DNA from: Ancylobacter sonchi
GTDB lineage: Bacteria > Pseudomonadota > Alphaproteobacteria > Rhizobiales > Xanthobacteraceae
Reading direction: 5' to 3'
Assembly: GCF_018390695.1 (NCBI RefSeq)
Contig: NZ_JAHBGF010000036.1
Span: 310,001-374,000, forward strand
Length of the DNA stretch: 64,000 bases
In this document: positions 15,132 through 25,429 of the stretch, in pieces
Layout of the letters: each line of letters begins with the position of its first letter
Numbering within the stretch: the stretch's first letter is position 1
Notes under the pieces: generated by a model
Told to the model about the DNA's origin: nothing
Database searches by the model: none
Seen by the model: the letters and a program-made list of their open reading frames with translations, nothing else
Made by a program: the position numbers and the translations under genes

Positions 15132-17599
15132 AGGTCGGCCGCGTACCAGCCGGCTACATTGGCAAGGCCGCCCCGGTGTCCAGCGGACATCGTAGGCGCT
15201 TCGCCGGTTGGCTGTTCTCGACGTTTTTGTGCAGTGCGCTGGGCGTTCTCGCTCCGGTGAGCGGAGCTATGGCCCAGGACGCGGCTACGCCCAGCTCAGC
15301 GGCGGCGGGTGAACTGCTTACCCAGCGCAAGACCGATCCCAACGCCAAGATGCTCGTGACGGCGGACGAGCTGGTCTATGACTACAACCGCAACGAAGTC
15401 ATCGCCGACGGCAACGTGCAGATCTATTACGACGGCGCCGTCCTCGAGGCGAAGCGCGTCGTCTATGATCGCGCCAACAATCGCCTGAAGGCGGATGGCG
15501 GCGTTCGGCTGAAGGACAAGGACGGCAAGGTCATCGCCGCCGAGAGCCTGAACCTGTCGGAGAACTTCGCCGACGGCTTCGTGAACTCGCTGCGCATCGA
15601 CACGCCGGACAACCTGCATTTCGCCGCCGCCCGGGCCGACCGCGAGGGCGGCGACACCACGGTGCTGACCAGCGGTGCCTACACGCCCTGCGAACCGTGT
15701 AAGACCGACACCACCAAGCCGCCGCTGTGGCAGATCAAGGCGGCGCGCATCATTCACAAGGAGAAGGAGCAGACCATCTATTTCCAGAACGCCAGCCTCG
15801 AATTCCTTGGCGTTCCGATAGCATGGGTGCCCTATCTCGAGGCGCCGGACCCGACCGTCAAACGCAAGTCGGGCTTCCTGATGCCGCAGTTCATCAACAC
15901 GTCCGAAATCGGCTTCGGCGGCACGGTTCCGTATTTCTGGAACATCGCGCCGAACATGGACATCACCTTCTCGCCACTCATCGTGTCCAAACAGGGCGTG
16001 GTGCTGGACGGCGAGTTCCGCCATCGCCTGGAGACCGGCAGCTACAGCGTGCGCGGCGCCTGGATCAACCAGCAGGACAAGGACGAGTTCCTCGATACGC
16101 CGGGCTACCGTGACGATCGCGGCTTCGTCGAGACCCATGGCCGGTTCTACATCAACCAGAACTGGTACTGGGGCTGGGATGGCTGGCTGACCTCGGACAA
16201 GACGTTCCTTGAGGACTACAAGTTCATCAAGGACAGCGTGAAGGAAGTCACCTCGCAGGTCTATTTGGTCGGCCAGGGCGATCGGTCCTATTTCGACCTG
16301 CGCGGCATGTATTTCCAGGGACTGACGGAATACGACATTCAGGACCAGCAGCCGGTCGTCGGCGTGCTCGACTACAGCAAGACGCTCGGCCAGTCGGTGT
16401 TCGGCGGCGAGTTCAGCTACGACTTCAACTTCACCACCCTCACCCGGCAGGAAGCCGACCTGCGTGCCACCTCCGCCGCCTTCGCCATGCCCGACACCTA
16501 TGAGGGTGCGAGCAATGCGTGCGACCTGAGCGCCGTCGGCGCCGACCCGGCGCAGCAGCGCCAGGACTGCCTGATGCGCGGCATGGCCGGCACCTATACG
16601 CGCCTGTCCGGCGTCGCCAACTGGCGCCGCACCATCATCGACGACGCCGGCCAGATGTGGACGCCGTTCCTCAATGCCCAGGTGGACGTCGCCTCCGTGC
16701 AGGCCGAGGAACAGGACTATCCCTGGCTGTCGAGCAGCGACCAGTCGCTGGCCCGCGCCATGCCCGCCGTCGGCCTCGAATACCGCTATCCCCTCATGTC
16801 CACCGAGAAGTGGGGCACACAGACCCTTGAGCCGATCGCTCAGGTGATCATTCGGCCGAACGAGACCGATATCGGCCAGTTCCCGAACGAAGACGCGCAG
16901 AGCCTGATCTTCGACGACACCAATCTGTTCGAGATCAACAAGTTTTCCGGCTATGACCGGGTCGAGGGCGGCTCGCGCGTCAATTACGGCCTGCAATACA
17001 ACGCCTTCCTGAACAATGGCGGGCAGATCAACGCGTTGATCGGCCAGTCCTACCAGTTCGCGGGCCAGAACTCCTACGCGATCGGGGACATGGCCAATAC
17101 CGGCCTCGAATCCGGCCTGGACGAAGACCTGTCCGACTATGTCGCCCGGCTCTATTACGCGCCGACGCAGAACTTCGCGCTGATCAACCGCTTCCGTTTC
17201 GACGAAGACGACTGGTCGGTGGAGCGTTACGAGGTCGAAGGCCGCACCACGATCAACAAGCTGACGCTCGGCGCCATCTACGGCCTCTACGCCGCACAGC
17301 CCCTGCTCGGCTATTACGAGCAGCGCGAAGGCGTGCTCGGCACCGGCAGCTACAAGATCAACCAGAACTGGAGCGTGCAGGCCGCGGCCCGCTACAATTT
17401 CCAGGTCGACGAGATCGACTACACGCTGTTCGGGGTGAGCTACATGGACGAGTGCTTCGGCATCACGCTGAGCTACAAGTCCGACTATACCGAAAGCGGC
17501 AACCGCGAGCGGGTGGATACCGTGCTGCTGACCCTCACCCTGCGCACGCTCGGAACGGTCGGCGTCTCCACCGGCCTCGGCAGTTCCTCGTCCGAGTGA
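15128..17599 (+). CDS. lptD: LPS assembly outer-membrane protein LptD
   Basis: The 823-residue precursor has a long basic N-terminal stretch and a signal peptide ending AMAQD near residue 50. An LptA-like OstA domain follows (about residues 75-230, beginning MLVTADELVYDYNRNEVIADGNVQIYYDG), then a C-terminal beta-barrel of about 500 residues. With LptE it places LPS in the outer leaflet. ATGA overlap with lptG fixes the start at 15128. The cysteine pair CEPC in the N-terminal domain and further barrel cysteines are consistent with the disulphides formed by this family. Confidence 0.94.
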   Translation: MKVGRVPAGYIGKAAPVSSGHRRRFAGWLFSTFLCSALGVLAPVSGAMAQDAATPSSAAAGELLTQRKTDPNAKMLVTADELVYDYNRNEVIADGNVQIYYDGAVLEAKRVVYDRANNRLKADGGVRLKDKDGKVIAAESLNLSENFADGFVNSLRIDTPDNLHFAAARADREGGDTTVLTSGAYTPCEPCKTDTTKPPLWQIKAARIIHKEKEQTIYFQNASLEFLGVPIAWVPYLEAPDPTVKRKSGFLMPQFINTSEIGFGGTVPYFWNIAPNMDITFSPLIVSKQGVVLDGEFRHRLETGSYSVRGAWINQQDKDEFLDTPGYRDDRGFVETHGRFYINQNWYWGWDGWLTSDKTFLEDYKFIKDSVKEVTSQVYLVGQGDRSYFDLRGMYFQGLTEYDIQDQQPVVGVLDYSKTLGQSVFGGEFSYDFNFTTLTRQEADLRATSAAFAMPDTYEGASNACDLSAVGADPAQQRQDCLMRGMAGTYTRLSGVANWRRTIIDDAGQMWTPFLNAQVDVASVQAEEQDYPWLSSSDQSLARAMPAVGLEYRYPLMSTEKWGTQTLEPIAQVIIRPNETDIGQFPNEDAQSLIFDDTNLFEINKFSGYDRVEGGSRVNYGLQYNAFLNNGGQINALIGQSYQFAGQNSYAIGDMANTGLESGLDEDLSDYVARLYYAPTQNFALINRFRFDEDDWSVERYEVEGRTTINKLTLGAIYGLYAAQPLLGYYEQREGVLGTGSYKINQNWSVQAAARYNFQVDEIDYTLFGVSYMDECFGITLSYKSDYTESGNRERVDTVLLTLTLRTLGTVGVSTGLGSSSSE

Positions 17600-17690
17600 C
17601 GGCACCGGCGTCGCATTGACGCCACAACCGGCGGCCAGAACAGCCAGGATAGCGGCGGCGTCCGCCGGCAAGAGGGAGAAGGAAAGCGGC

Positions 17691-18680
17691 ATGCTTACGA
17701 CGGGTCATCGCAAGGGGACGGCGCGCGTCCATCCGAACCCGGCGTTCCTCTCGCTGAAGAGCCTGTGCCGCGCCGCCCTCATATGCGCCGGCCTTGCGCT
17801 GCCGGCACTTCTGGCCCCTGCGCCTGCCCAGGCGCAGCAGATCCTCGTCATGGTGCAGGGCGACCCGATCACCAGCTTCGACGTCAGCCAGCGCATCAAG
17901 CTCGCCCAGCTGACCGAACGCCGGTCGCTGAACAACAAGCAGGCGTTGGAAGAGCTGATCGACGAGCGGCTGAAGATCTTCACCGCCAATCGCTACGGCA
18001 TCACCATCGATGACGCGGAAGTGAACAAGATGTTCGCCAACATGGCGAGCCGTTCCGGCCGCACCCCTGAGCAGCTCACCCAGGCGCTGGGCGGATCGGG
18101 CATCGACGCGCGCATCCTCAAGCAGAAGATGCGGGCAGACTATGTCTGGAACAACTATGTCCGCGGCCGCTTCTCATCCGCGACCACGGTGCGCGATTCC
18201 GACATCTTCGCCGCGCTGGACGCCAAGGGCGCCGACGTCGCCCAGGCCCAGCGCACCACCGAATACACCGTGCGCCAGATCGTCCTCGTGGTGTCCCGCA
18301 CGGCGCCCCCCGCCATGCGCTCGCAGCGCATGGCCGAGGCGAACGCGCTGCGCCGCTCTTTCGCCGATTGCGATACCGGCGTCGCCGCCGCCCGCCAGCT
18401 GCGAGAGACCGTGGTACGCGAGCCGGTGATCCGCACCTCCGCCGACATGTCGCCGGCGCTGCGCAAGATCATGGACGACACGCCGATCGGCCAGACCACC
18501 CAGCCGGAAGTGACACAGGCCGGCATCGAGATGGTCGCCATCTGCAACCGCCGTGAAGTGGTCGGCGAGAGCGCGCAGAAGCGCGAGGTGCGCAACGAGC
18601 TGCAGAACAAGCAGTTCGACTCGCAGTCGGCCCGACTGCTGGCGGAAGCCCGCAAGGGCGCCATGATCCAGTATCGCTGA
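17691..18680 (+). CDS. surA: SurA-type periplasmic chaperone
   Basis: This 329-residue exported protein has a signal peptide ending APAQAQQ and then a SurA N-terminal domain (ILVMVQGDPITSFDVSQRIKL ... ALEELIDERLKI). The C-terminal half is a poorly conserved parvulin-like region beginning YTVRQIVLVV. Isomerase activity is uncertain; chaperone activity for outer-membrane proteins such as LptD is the likely role. The ATG at 17691 follows AGAGGGAGAAGG. The gene sits between lptD and pdxA, as in many Proteobacteria. Confidence 0.88.
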   Translation: MLTTGHRKGTARVHPNPAFLSLKSLCRAALICAGLALPALLAPAPAQAQQILVMVQGDPITSFDVSQRIKLAQLTERRSLNNKQALEELIDERLKIFTANRYGITIDDAEVNKMFANMASRSGRTPEQLTQALGGSGIDARILKQKMRADYVWNNYVRGRFSSATTVRDSDIFAALDAKGADVAQAQRTTEYTVRQIVLVVSRTAPPAMRSQRMAEANALRRSFADCDTGVAAARQLRETVVREPVIRTSADMSPALRKIMDDTPIGQTTQPEVTQAGIEMVAICNRREVVGESAQKREVRNELQNKQFDSQSARLLAEARKGAMIQYR

Positions 18681-18691
18681 CGCCTCCATCC

Positions 18692-19714
18692 ATGGGCGCT
18701 CTCCTCTCCCCGCTTGCGCTGTCGCTTGGCGAACCGGCGGGCGTCGGGCCGGACATCACTCTGGCAGCCTGGCTGCGGCGCGACGAGCTGCGCCTGCCTC
18801 CCTTCTTCGTCACCGGCGATCCTGCCTGTCTCGCCGCCCGCGCCGCGCATCTCGGCCTTAGTCTCGACATTGCCGAGGTGCCGCCGGAAGGGGCGGCGGA
18901 TGCCTTCGCCACCGCTCTGCCGGTGGTGGCGACCGGCCCGGTCGTCACCGCGCAGCCCGGACGACCGGATGCGTCCAGCGGACCTGCGGCGCAGGCGGCG
19001 ATCGATGCCGCCGTGGCCTTCGTCCGGGAAGGGCGCGCACGTGCGGTCGTCACCAATCCGATCGCCAAGTCGGTGCTCTACGCCAACGGCTTTCCCTTCC
19101 CCGGCCACACCGAATATCTCGCCCATCTGTGCGGCGAGCCGGCACCCCGACCGGTGATGATGATCTGGTCGACCGAGCTGGCGGTGATTCCCGCCACCAT
19201 CCACGTGCCGATCGCCGAGGTTCCGCGCCTCCTCACCGTCGAGCTGCTGGTCGAGACCGGCCGCATCGCCGCTGCCGATCTCAGCCGCCGATTCGGCATC
19301 CCGGCACCGCGCCTCGCGGTATGCGGCCTCAATCCGCATGCCGGCGAGGACGGCACGATCGGCCGCGAGGACGAGGAGGTCACCCGCCCGGCGGTCGCCG
19401 CCCTGCGGGCGCTGGGCATCGACGCGCGCGGCCCGCTGCCGGCCGACACGCTGTTCCACGCCGCCGCGCGCCGGGGCTATGACGTCGTCATCGGCGCCTA
19501 TCACGATCAGGTGCTGGCACCGGTGAAAACGCTGGCCTTCGATACCGGCGTCAACGTCACGCTCGGCCTGCCCTTCGTACGCACGTCGCCCGACCACGGC
19601 ACCGCCTTCGACATCGCCGGCACCGGCCGCGCCAATCCCTCCAGCCTGGTCGAGGCGCTGCGTCTCGCCGCCCGCCTCGCCGGGGCCGACGCGGCGATGG
19701 GAGCGGCGGCATGA
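18692..19714 (+). CDS. pdxA: 4-hydroxythreonine-4-phosphate dehydrogenase
   Basis: The 340-residue cytoplasmic enzyme of pyridoxal phosphate synthesis oxidises and decarboxylates 4-phosphohydroxy-L-threonine. Family motifs are [15 protein letters not shown] at the start, TNPIAK, the metal-site segment [21 protein letters not shown] and [12 protein letters not shown]. It begins 11 bases after surA and ends in an ATGA overlap with rsmA, so translation is coupled. Confidence 0.96.
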   Translation: MGALLSPLALSLGEPAGVGPDITLAAWLRRDELRLPPFFVTGDPACLAARAAHLGLSLDIAEVPPEGAADAFATALPVVATGPVVTAQPGRPDASSGPAAQAAIDAAVAFVREGRARAVVTNPIAKSVLYANGFPFPGHTEYLAHLCGEPAPRPVMMIWSTELAVIPATIHVPIAEVPRLLTVELLVETGRIAAADLSRRFGIPAPRLAVCGLNPHAGEDGTIGREDEEVTRPAVAALRALGIDARGPLPADTLFHAAARRGYDVVIGAYHDQVLAPVKTLAFDTGVNVTLGLPFVRTSPDHGTAFDIAGTGRANPSSLVEALRLAARLAGADAAMGAAA

Positions 19715-20598
19715 GCGCCATAGACGAACTGCCGCCGCTGCGCGACGTCATCCGCACTCACGGCCTCTCGGCGCTGAAGTCGCTCGGCCAGAACTTCCTG
19801 CTGGACCTCAACCTCACCTCCCGCGTCGCCCGCACCGCCGGCGCGCTGGAGGAGATGACAGTGTTCGAGGTCGGCCCGGGTCCCGGCGGCCTCACCCGCG
19901 CGCTGCTGGCACTGGGGGCAAAGCGCGTGGTGGCGGTGGAACGTGACAGCCGTTGCATCGCGGCGCTGAACGAGGTCGCCGCACATTATCCGGGCCGGTT
20001 GGAGATCATCGAAGGCGACGCCCTCGCCACCGACTTCGCACCGCTCGCCGCCGGTGGGCGCGCCTGCATAGTCGCCAACCTGCCCTACAACATCGGCACG
20101 CCGCTGCTGGTCGGCTGGCTGTCGGCCGAGCCCTGGCCGCCCTTCTATGAGAGCCTGACGCTGATGTTCCAGCGGGAGGTCGCCGAGCGCATCGTCGCTA
20201 CGCCGGGCACTGATCATTATGGCCGGCTGGCGGTGCTGACTGGCTGGCGGGCGGTGGCGCGCATTGCCTTCGATGTCGCGCCGTCCGCCTTCGTGCCGCC
20301 GCCCAAGGTCACGTCCTCGGTCGTGCACATCGTCCCGCGTCCGGTGCCCCTCGCCTGCGACCGGCGGACGCTGGAGCGGGTGACGGAAGCCGCCTTCGGC
20401 CAGCGGCGCAAGATGCTGCGCCAGAGCCTGAAGAGCCTCGGCATCGACGCCCTCGCCTTGCTGGAAGCCGCCGGCATCGAGCCGACCGAACGTGCCGAGC
20501 AGGTGCCGGTGGAGGGCTTCGTCGCGCTCGCCAACGCGCTGGTCACACTGCGGGCCGGACAGGCTCCCCGTCAGTCGGTGAGCCCGGCCAGTTCCTGA
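19711..20598 (+). CDS. rsmA: 16S rRNA dimethyladenosine transferase
   Basis: The 295-residue RsmA/KsgA enzyme dimethylates the two adjacent adenines near the 3' end of 16S rRNA using S-adenosylmethionine. Motifs seen are [25 protein letters not shown] for SAM binding, and the catalytic [11 protein letters not shown]. The last gene of the lpt operon, it overlaps pdxA by 4 bases. Its 3' end overlaps the convergent gmk gene by 28 bases, so the two stop regions are mutually antisense. Confidence 0.96.
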   Translation: MSAIDELPPLRDVIRTHGLSALKSLGQNFLLDLNLTSRVARTAGALEEMTVFEVGPGPGGLTRALLALGAKRVVAVERDSRCIAALNEVAAHYPGRLEIIEGDALATDFAPLAAGGRACIVANLPYNIGTPLLVGWLSAEPWPPFYESLTLMFQREVAERIVATPGTDHYGRLAVLTGWRAVARIAFDVAPSAFVPPPKVTSSVVHIVPRPVPLACDRRTLERVTEAAFGQRRKMLRQSLKSLGIDALALLEAAGIEPTERAEQVPVEGFVALANALVTLRAGQAPRQSVSPASS

Positions 20599-21245
20599 TC
20601 CAGCCGCTCGATGACCGGCGGCAATCCGAGTTGACGCTCGCGGCGCAGACGCTCGGCGGCAAGGATGTTGCGCAGGGCGGTGAAGGTCTTGTCGAGATCC
20701 TGGTTCACCAGCACGTAGTCGTACTCGGTCCAGTGGGCGATCTCGGTGCGGGCGTTGCGCAGCCGCTTCTCGATCACGCCGGACGCGTCCTCGGCGCGGC
20801 GCTCCAGCCGCTGCTTCAGCTCGGTCGCCGAGGGCGGCAGGATGAACACGCCGACGATGTCGGTACGCATCTTCTCGTAGAGCTGGAGCGTGCCCTGATA
20901 GTCGATGTCGAACAGCACATCGCGTCCGGCCGCCAGCGCCGCCTCCACGGGTTCGCGCGGCGTGCCGTAGAAATTGCCGTGTACCTCGGCCGATTCCAGC
21001 AGATCATCGGTGTCGCGCAGCCGCTCGAAGCGCTCCCGGCTGACGAAATGATAGTGGACGCCTTCCACTTCGCTCGGCCGGCGCTCGCGCGTCGTCACAG
21101 ACACCGAGAGGTGTATCTCGGGGTGCTTCTCCAACAACAACCGCGCCAGCGTCGATTTGCCGGCGCCAGAGGGCGAGGACAGCACCAGCATCAGCCCGCG
21201 TCGGGCGATGGAGATTTCGGTTCGGGCCGGGATCATGCGCCTCAC
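20571..21245 (-). CDS. gmk: Guanylate kinase
   Basis: The 224-residue enzyme phosphorylates GMP to GDP. The P-loop is [10 protein letters not shown], followed by [18 protein letters not shown] for GMP binding and a lid region with [14 protein letters not shown]. The start is either GTG 21245, in a GTGA overlap with yicC, or ATG 21236; neither has a strong ribosome binding site. The yicC-gmk pairing is usual in this class. Confidence 0.95.
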   Translation of the reverse strand: MRRMIPARTEISIARRGLMLVLSSPSGAGKSTLARLLLEKHPEIHLSVSVTTRERRPSEVEGVHYHFVSRERFERLRDTDDLLESAEVHGNFYGTPREPVEAALAAGRDVLFDIDYQGTLQLYEKMRTDIVGVFILPPSATELKQRLERRAEDASGVIEKRLRNARTEIAHWTEYDYVLVNQDLDKTFTALRNILAAERLRRERQLGLPPVIERLDQELAGLTD

Positions 21246-22132
21246 TCGATATTCTGGACCTGTTCGCGGAACTGCTCGACGATGCCCTTCAGCTCCAGGC
21301 CGATCGCCGTCAGCGAGACGTCATTGGCCTTGGAGCACAGGGTATTGGTCTCGCGGTTGAATTCCTGGGCGAGGAAGTCGAGCCGCCGGCCCACCGGCCC
21401 GCCCTCCGTCAGCATGGCACGGGCGGCTGCCACGTGTGCCACCAGCCGGTCGAGTTCCTCGCGCACATCGACCTTGCTGGCAAGCATCAGCGCTTCCTGG
21501 TGCAGCCGGTCGGGATCGAACGTCTTGCCGTTGCCGGCCGTCAGCGTCGCGATCTGCTCGGCGAGCTTGGCGCGGATCGCTTCTGGTTGGCGAGCGGGAT
21601 TGGCCTCGGCCGCCGCCGTCAGTCGCTCGATACCGTCGAGTCGCTCGTTGAGAACGACGCCGAGCGCCGCACCCTCGCTGGCGCGCATGGCGATCAGCGC
21701 GTCCAGCGCCGCCTCGAAGCCGGCGGCCACCGCCGCCTCCGTCGCCTTGAGCTCTTCCGGCGTATCCTCGGCCTCAGCGATCTCCATCACGCCCTTGAGG
21801 CCGAGCAGGCTCTCCAGCTGCACCGGCGGAGCCTCCATTTCGCGGGCGATCCGCGACACCGTCGCGGCCACCGCGCGCAGCACATCCTCGTTGACCCGCA
21901 CGCTGACAGCCGAATCGCCGCGCGTCATGGTCAGATTGGCGTTAATGTTGCCGCGCGACAGCTGCTTGGCGGCGATGACCTTCAGCGGCGCCTCGAGGAC
22001 GTCCCAGCCGGTCGGCAGGCGAAGGCGAAGGTCCAGCCCCTTGCCATTGACCGATTTGAGCTCCCACGCCCAATTCCAGGCGCCCGAGAGCCCCTGCGTG
22101 CGCGAGAACCCCGTCATGCTGGCCAGCGCCAT
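21242..22132 (-). CDS. YicC-family endoribonuclease
   Basis: The 296-residue protein has the conserved YicC N-terminus [10 protein letters not shown] and the characteristic C-terminal end [18 protein letters not shown]. coli YicC is an endoribonuclease involved in small-RNA turnover; that function is assigned here by family. The ATG at 22132 is placed eight bases after GGGGGAG. A GTG two codons upstream is the alternative. Between mltG and gmk on the same strand, it overlaps gmk by four bases if gmk starts at 21245. Confidence 0.92.
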   Translation of the reverse strand: MALASMTGFSRTQGLSGAWNWAWELKSVNGKGLDLRLRLPTGWDVLEAPLKVIAAKQLSRGNINANLTMTRGDSAVSVRVNEDVLRAVAATVSRIAREMEAPPVQLESLLGLKGVMEIAEAEDTPEELKATEAAVAAGFEAALDALIAMRASEGAALGVVLNERLDGIERLTAAAEANPARQPEAIRAKLAEQIATLTAGNGKTFDPDRLHQEALMLASKVDVREELDRLVAHVAAARAMLTEGGPVGRRLDFLAQEFNRETNTLCSKANDVSLTAIGLELKGIVEQFREQVQNIE

Positions 22133-22213
22133 GAACACTACTCCCCCACCCGAACCCTTCGGGAGGGCGGGACCATAGCCAGCGATGCCTCGACCCTCAA
22201 GCCATTGCCGCGT

Positions 22214-23401
22214 TCAATCCGCCGGCGGTGCGCCGGTATTGCCGGAAACGCCAGCCGAGGCCGGCTGCTGACGCTCGATCTGGCGCCACTTCGCGACGTT
22301 GCGATTGTGCTGGTCCAACGTCTCGGCGAAGACGTGCCCGCCCGTGCCGTCGGCGACGAAGTACAGGTCCTTGGTCTTGGCCGGATTGGCGGTGGCCTCC
22401 AGCGAGGCCCGACCGGGATTGCCGATCGGACCCGGAGGCAAGCCGGGAATCGCGTAGGTGTTGAACGGCGTCGGCGTGGTGATGTCGGCACGGGTGATCG
22501 GCCGCTCCAGCCGCCCCTTGCCGCGCACGAGGCCGTAGATGATCGTCGGATCGGACTGCAGCCGCATCTTCTTGTCGAGCCGGTTGATGAACACCGCCGC
22601 CACCCGCGAGCGCTCGTCCGGCTCGCCGGTCTCCTTCTCGACGATGGAGGCGAGGATCACCAGTTCCTCGGGGCTCTTCAGCGGAACGGCGGGATCGCGC
22701 TTCTGCCAGATCTCCTGCAGCACCGCCTGCTGCGAACGTGCCATACGCCGCAGGATGTCCTCGCGCGAGGTGCCGCGGGTGACCTTGTAGGTCTCCGGCA
22801 GCAGGCTGCCTTCACGCGGCGTCTGGCGCACTGTGCCCGACAGCACCTCGAATTCCGCCAGCCGCTGGACGATCTGGTCGCTGGTAAGCCCCTCGGGAAT
22901 GGTCAGGTTGTATTCGATGACCTTGCCGGAGACGAGGGTATCCAGCACGTCGCGGGAGGAGGCGCCGGCGTCGAAGGCATATTCGCCGGCCTTCAGCTTG
23001 CCTGAAGAGCGCGTGCCGACCGCGGCGGCTACGAAGACCCATTTGTCGTTGATGATGCCCTTGGTGGCGAGCAGGTCGGCGATGTCCATCAGCCCGTAGT
23101 CGCCGGGAATGATCAGCGTGGTGTCCGCGGTCAACGGGCCCGGCGCGACATAGCGCGACTTGCCGATCCAGAAGGCGCCGCCACCGAGCAGGATGGCGAC
23201 CAGCAACAGGGTGAACACCGCGCTGCCGGCCACCACCAGCGGATGATTCGCGCGATCCGAGGCCTTGCGACCCGGCTTGGCCTTCTTCGCCGGACGCGGC
23301 GGCGGAGGCGGTGCGGCGTGTGCGGGCTCGAAGGCCGGGGGCGGAGTCGATGGCTCTCCGGCGGGATTGGATCCGGGTGCCGGCGAATTCTCGTCAGTCA
23401 T
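22214..23401 (-). CDS. mltG: Endolytic transglycosylase MltG
   Basis: This 395-residue single-pass inner-membrane protein has a cytoplasmic proline-rich and basic N-terminus, a membrane segment near residues 60-80, then a LysM-like fold and the YceG catalytic domain. The catalytic glutamate lies in LASIVEKETG, followed by the typical AAVFINRL, LQSDPTIIYGL, FNTYAIPGLPPGPI and YFVADGTGGHVF. MltG cuts nascent peptidoglycan strands and limits glycan length. The ATG at 23401 begins MTDENSPAP; the longer open frame adds only basic residues. It lies downstream of fabF, as in relatives. Confidence 0.94.
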   Translation of the reverse strand: MTDENSPAPGSNPAGEPSTPPPAFEPAHAAPPPPPRPAKKAKPGRKASDRANHPLVVAGSAVFTLLLVAILLGGGAFWIGKSRYVAPGPLTADTTLIIPGDYGLMDIADLLATKGIINDKWVFVAAAVGTRSSGKLKAGEYAFDAGASSRDVLDTLVSGKVIEYNLTIPEGLTSDQIVQRLAEFEVLSGTVRQTPREGSLLPETYKVTRGTSREDILRRMARSQQAVLQEIWQKRDPAVPLKSPEELVILASIVEKETGEPDERSRVAAVFINRLDKKMRLQSDPTIIYGLVRGKGRLERPITRADITTPTPFNTYAIPGLPPGPIGNPGRASLEATANPAKTKDLYFVADGTGGHVFAETLDQHNRNVAKWRQIERQQPASAGVSGNTGAPPAD

Positions 23402-23609
23402 CGGGAGCCTCGCAGAAAGCCTGTTCCGGGCGGATCGATCGAATCCGCCGGGCGGTCCATGCCGCCTATGCCTAATTCGCGATCCCGCCCGGAGGGCCGG
23501 GTCGCAGCGCCTGCGGGGCCGCACGACGCAGGAGGCAGACTACCTCCAAATATGGCGAAAGCGGGAAGCCGGCTCGCAACTTCCCCACAGGCAGATCGGC
23601 ATCGTCCGT

Positions 23610-24872
23610 TCAATGCGCGTAGCGCTTGAACACCAGCGAGGCATTGGTCCCGCCGAAGCCGAAGGAGTTCGACAGGGCATAATCCACCTGTCGCTCACGC
23701 GGCGTGTGCGGAACGAGATCGATCGCCGTCTCCATCGACGGGTTGTCGAGGTTGATGGTCGGCGGCACGATCTGGTCGCGAATGGCCAGCAGCGAGAAGA
23801 TGGCTTCCACCGCGCCGGCCGCGCCGAGAAGATGGCCGATCGACGACTTGGTCGAGGACATCGAGATGGTCGCCGCCGCATTGCCGACCAGGCGCTGCAC
23901 CGCGCCCAGCTCGATCTCGTCCGCCATGGTCGAGGTGCCGTGGGCGTTGATGTAGTCGATCTCGGAGGCCGAGATGCCGGCCCGCTTCAGCGCCGCGCCC
24001 ATGCAACGATAGGCGCCGTCGCCATCCTCCGAGGGAGCGGTGATGTGGAAGGCGTCGCCGGACATGCCGTAGCCGACGACCTCGCCATAGATCTTGGCGC
24101 CGCGCGCCAGCGCGTGCTCGAGCGCCTCGACCACGACGACGCCAGCCCCCTCGCCCATGACGAAGCCATCGCGATCCTTGTCATAGGGGCGCGAGGCCTT
24201 TTCCGGCGTGTCGTTGTAGCTCGTCGACAAAGCGCGGCAGGCAGCGAAACCGGCAAGGCCGATTCGGCTGACCGGCGATTCTGTACCGCCCGCCACCATC
24301 ACGTCGGCATCGCCGAGCGCGACGAGACGCGCCGCATCGCCGATGGCATGGGCGCCGGTCGAGCAGGCGGTGACCACCGCGTGATTCGGCCCCTTGAGAC
24401 CGTGCGCGATCGAGACATAACCGCCGGCAAGATTGATCAGGCGGCCGGGAATGAAGAAGGGGGAGACCCGGCGCGGACCGCGCTCCTGCAAAAGCAGGCT
24501 GGTCTCGGCGATGCCCTGCAGGCCGCCGATGCCGGAGCCGATCAGCACGCCCGAGACGATCTGATCCTCATAGGTCGAGGGATGCCAGTCGGCATCGTCC
24601 AGCGCCTGCTTGGCCGCCGCCATCGCGTAGATGATGAAGTCGTCGACCTTGCGCTGCTCCTTCGGCTCCATCCACTCGTCGGGATTGAAGCTGCCGGCGG
24701 AGCCGTCGCCGCGCGGAACCTGGCAGGCGATCCTGCAGGGCAGGTCGTCTACCGGGAAATTCTCGATGACGCGCGCGCCGCTCTTGCCCGCCAGGATGTT
24801 CTTCCAGCTGGTATCGACGCCGCAACCAAGCGGCGTCACCATGCCAAGGCCGGTAACGACGACACGCCTCAT
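23610..24872 (-). CDS. fabF: 3-oxoacyl-ACP synthase II
   Basis: The 420-residue condensing enzyme of type II fatty acid synthesis carries the Cys-His-His triad in VTACSTGAHAIG, INAHGTSTMADE and SSIGHLLGAAGAVE. It starts MRRVVVTGLGMVTPLG after GGAGAG. The order acpP then fabF is the standard one, and the acpP-fabF gap is 88 bases. It extends acyl-ACP chains and supports temperature control of unsaturated fatty acid content. Confidence 0.97.
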   Translation of the reverse strand: MRRVVVTGLGMVTPLGCGVDTSWKNILAGKSGARVIENFPVDDLPCRIACQVPRGDGSAGSFNPDEWMEPKEQRKVDDFIIYAMAAAKQALDDADWHPSTYEDQIVSGVLIGSGIGGLQGIAETSLLLQERGPRRVSPFFIPGRLINLAGGYVSIAHGLKGPNHAVVTACSTGAHAIGDAARLVALGDADVMVAGGTESPVSRIGLAGFAACRALSTSYNDTPEKASRPYDKDRDGFVMGEGAGVVVVEALEHALARGAKIYGEVVGYGMSGDAFHITAPSEDGDGAYRCMGAALKRAGISASEIDYINAHGTSTMADEIELGAVQRLVGNAAATISMSSTKSSIGHLLGAAGAVEAIFSLLAIRDQIVPPTINLDNPSMETAIDLVPHTPRERQVDYALSNSFGFGGTNASLVFKRYAH

Positions 24873-24960
24873 TCAATCTCTCCGGAAGCAGGAGCACAGC
24901 GTGCCGCGACGGCGTTCTCCCCGAGGGAAAACCGGCCATCGCGGCCGCGTTCCACCACCC

Positions 24961-25197
24961 TCAGGCGGCGTTCTTTTCAAGGAACTTGATCGCGTCGCCG
25001 ACGGTCAGGATCGTCTCGGCGGCGTCGTCGGGGATCTCGCAATTGAAGGCCTCTTCGAAGGCCATCACCAGCTCGACAGTGTCGAGGCTGTCTGCGCCGA
25101 GATCGTCGATGAAGCTGGCATTCTCAGTCACCTTCTCGGGCTCCACGCCCAGGTGCTCGGCGACGATTTTCTTCACGCGCTCGGCAATATCGCTCAT
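24961..25197 (-). CDS. acpP: Acyl carrier protein
   Basis: The 78-residue acidic protein starts [19 protein letters not shown]. The phosphopantetheine attachment serine is in [27 protein letters not shown] precedes the ATG. It carries growing acyl chains for FabD, FabG and FabF encoded alongside and also feeds lipid A synthesis. Confidence 0.98.
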   Translation of the reverse strand: MSDIAERVKKIVAEHLGVEPEKVTENASFIDDLGADSLDTVELVMAFEEAFNCEIPDDAAETILTVGDAIKFLEKNAA

Positions 25198-25429
25198 CGG
25201 TTCACCCTCGTCCGTATCAGGAGGTTGCTACGTTGTTTCAATTTCGGCCGTCGCCCGGAACTCCGGATGAACAGCCCGCTTATCTGCCCCGATTAGAGGA
25301 TGTCGCGGACGACTCGCACCTTGCGTGCGGCGTCCGGCCCCCTGTGAGCCGAGGCGGTCGTTAGCACACTTCATCCGGCAAAACCAGCGCCCCCGCGGGC
25401 ACCGGAATGGCCGGATTCAGCGGCTTTGA

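Noticed and set aside
15296..17692. A 798-codon open frame antisense to lptD
   Set aside because: It mirrors codon bias of the GC-rich lptD gene, has no ribosome binding site and no recognisable domain. LptD is clearly the real gene.
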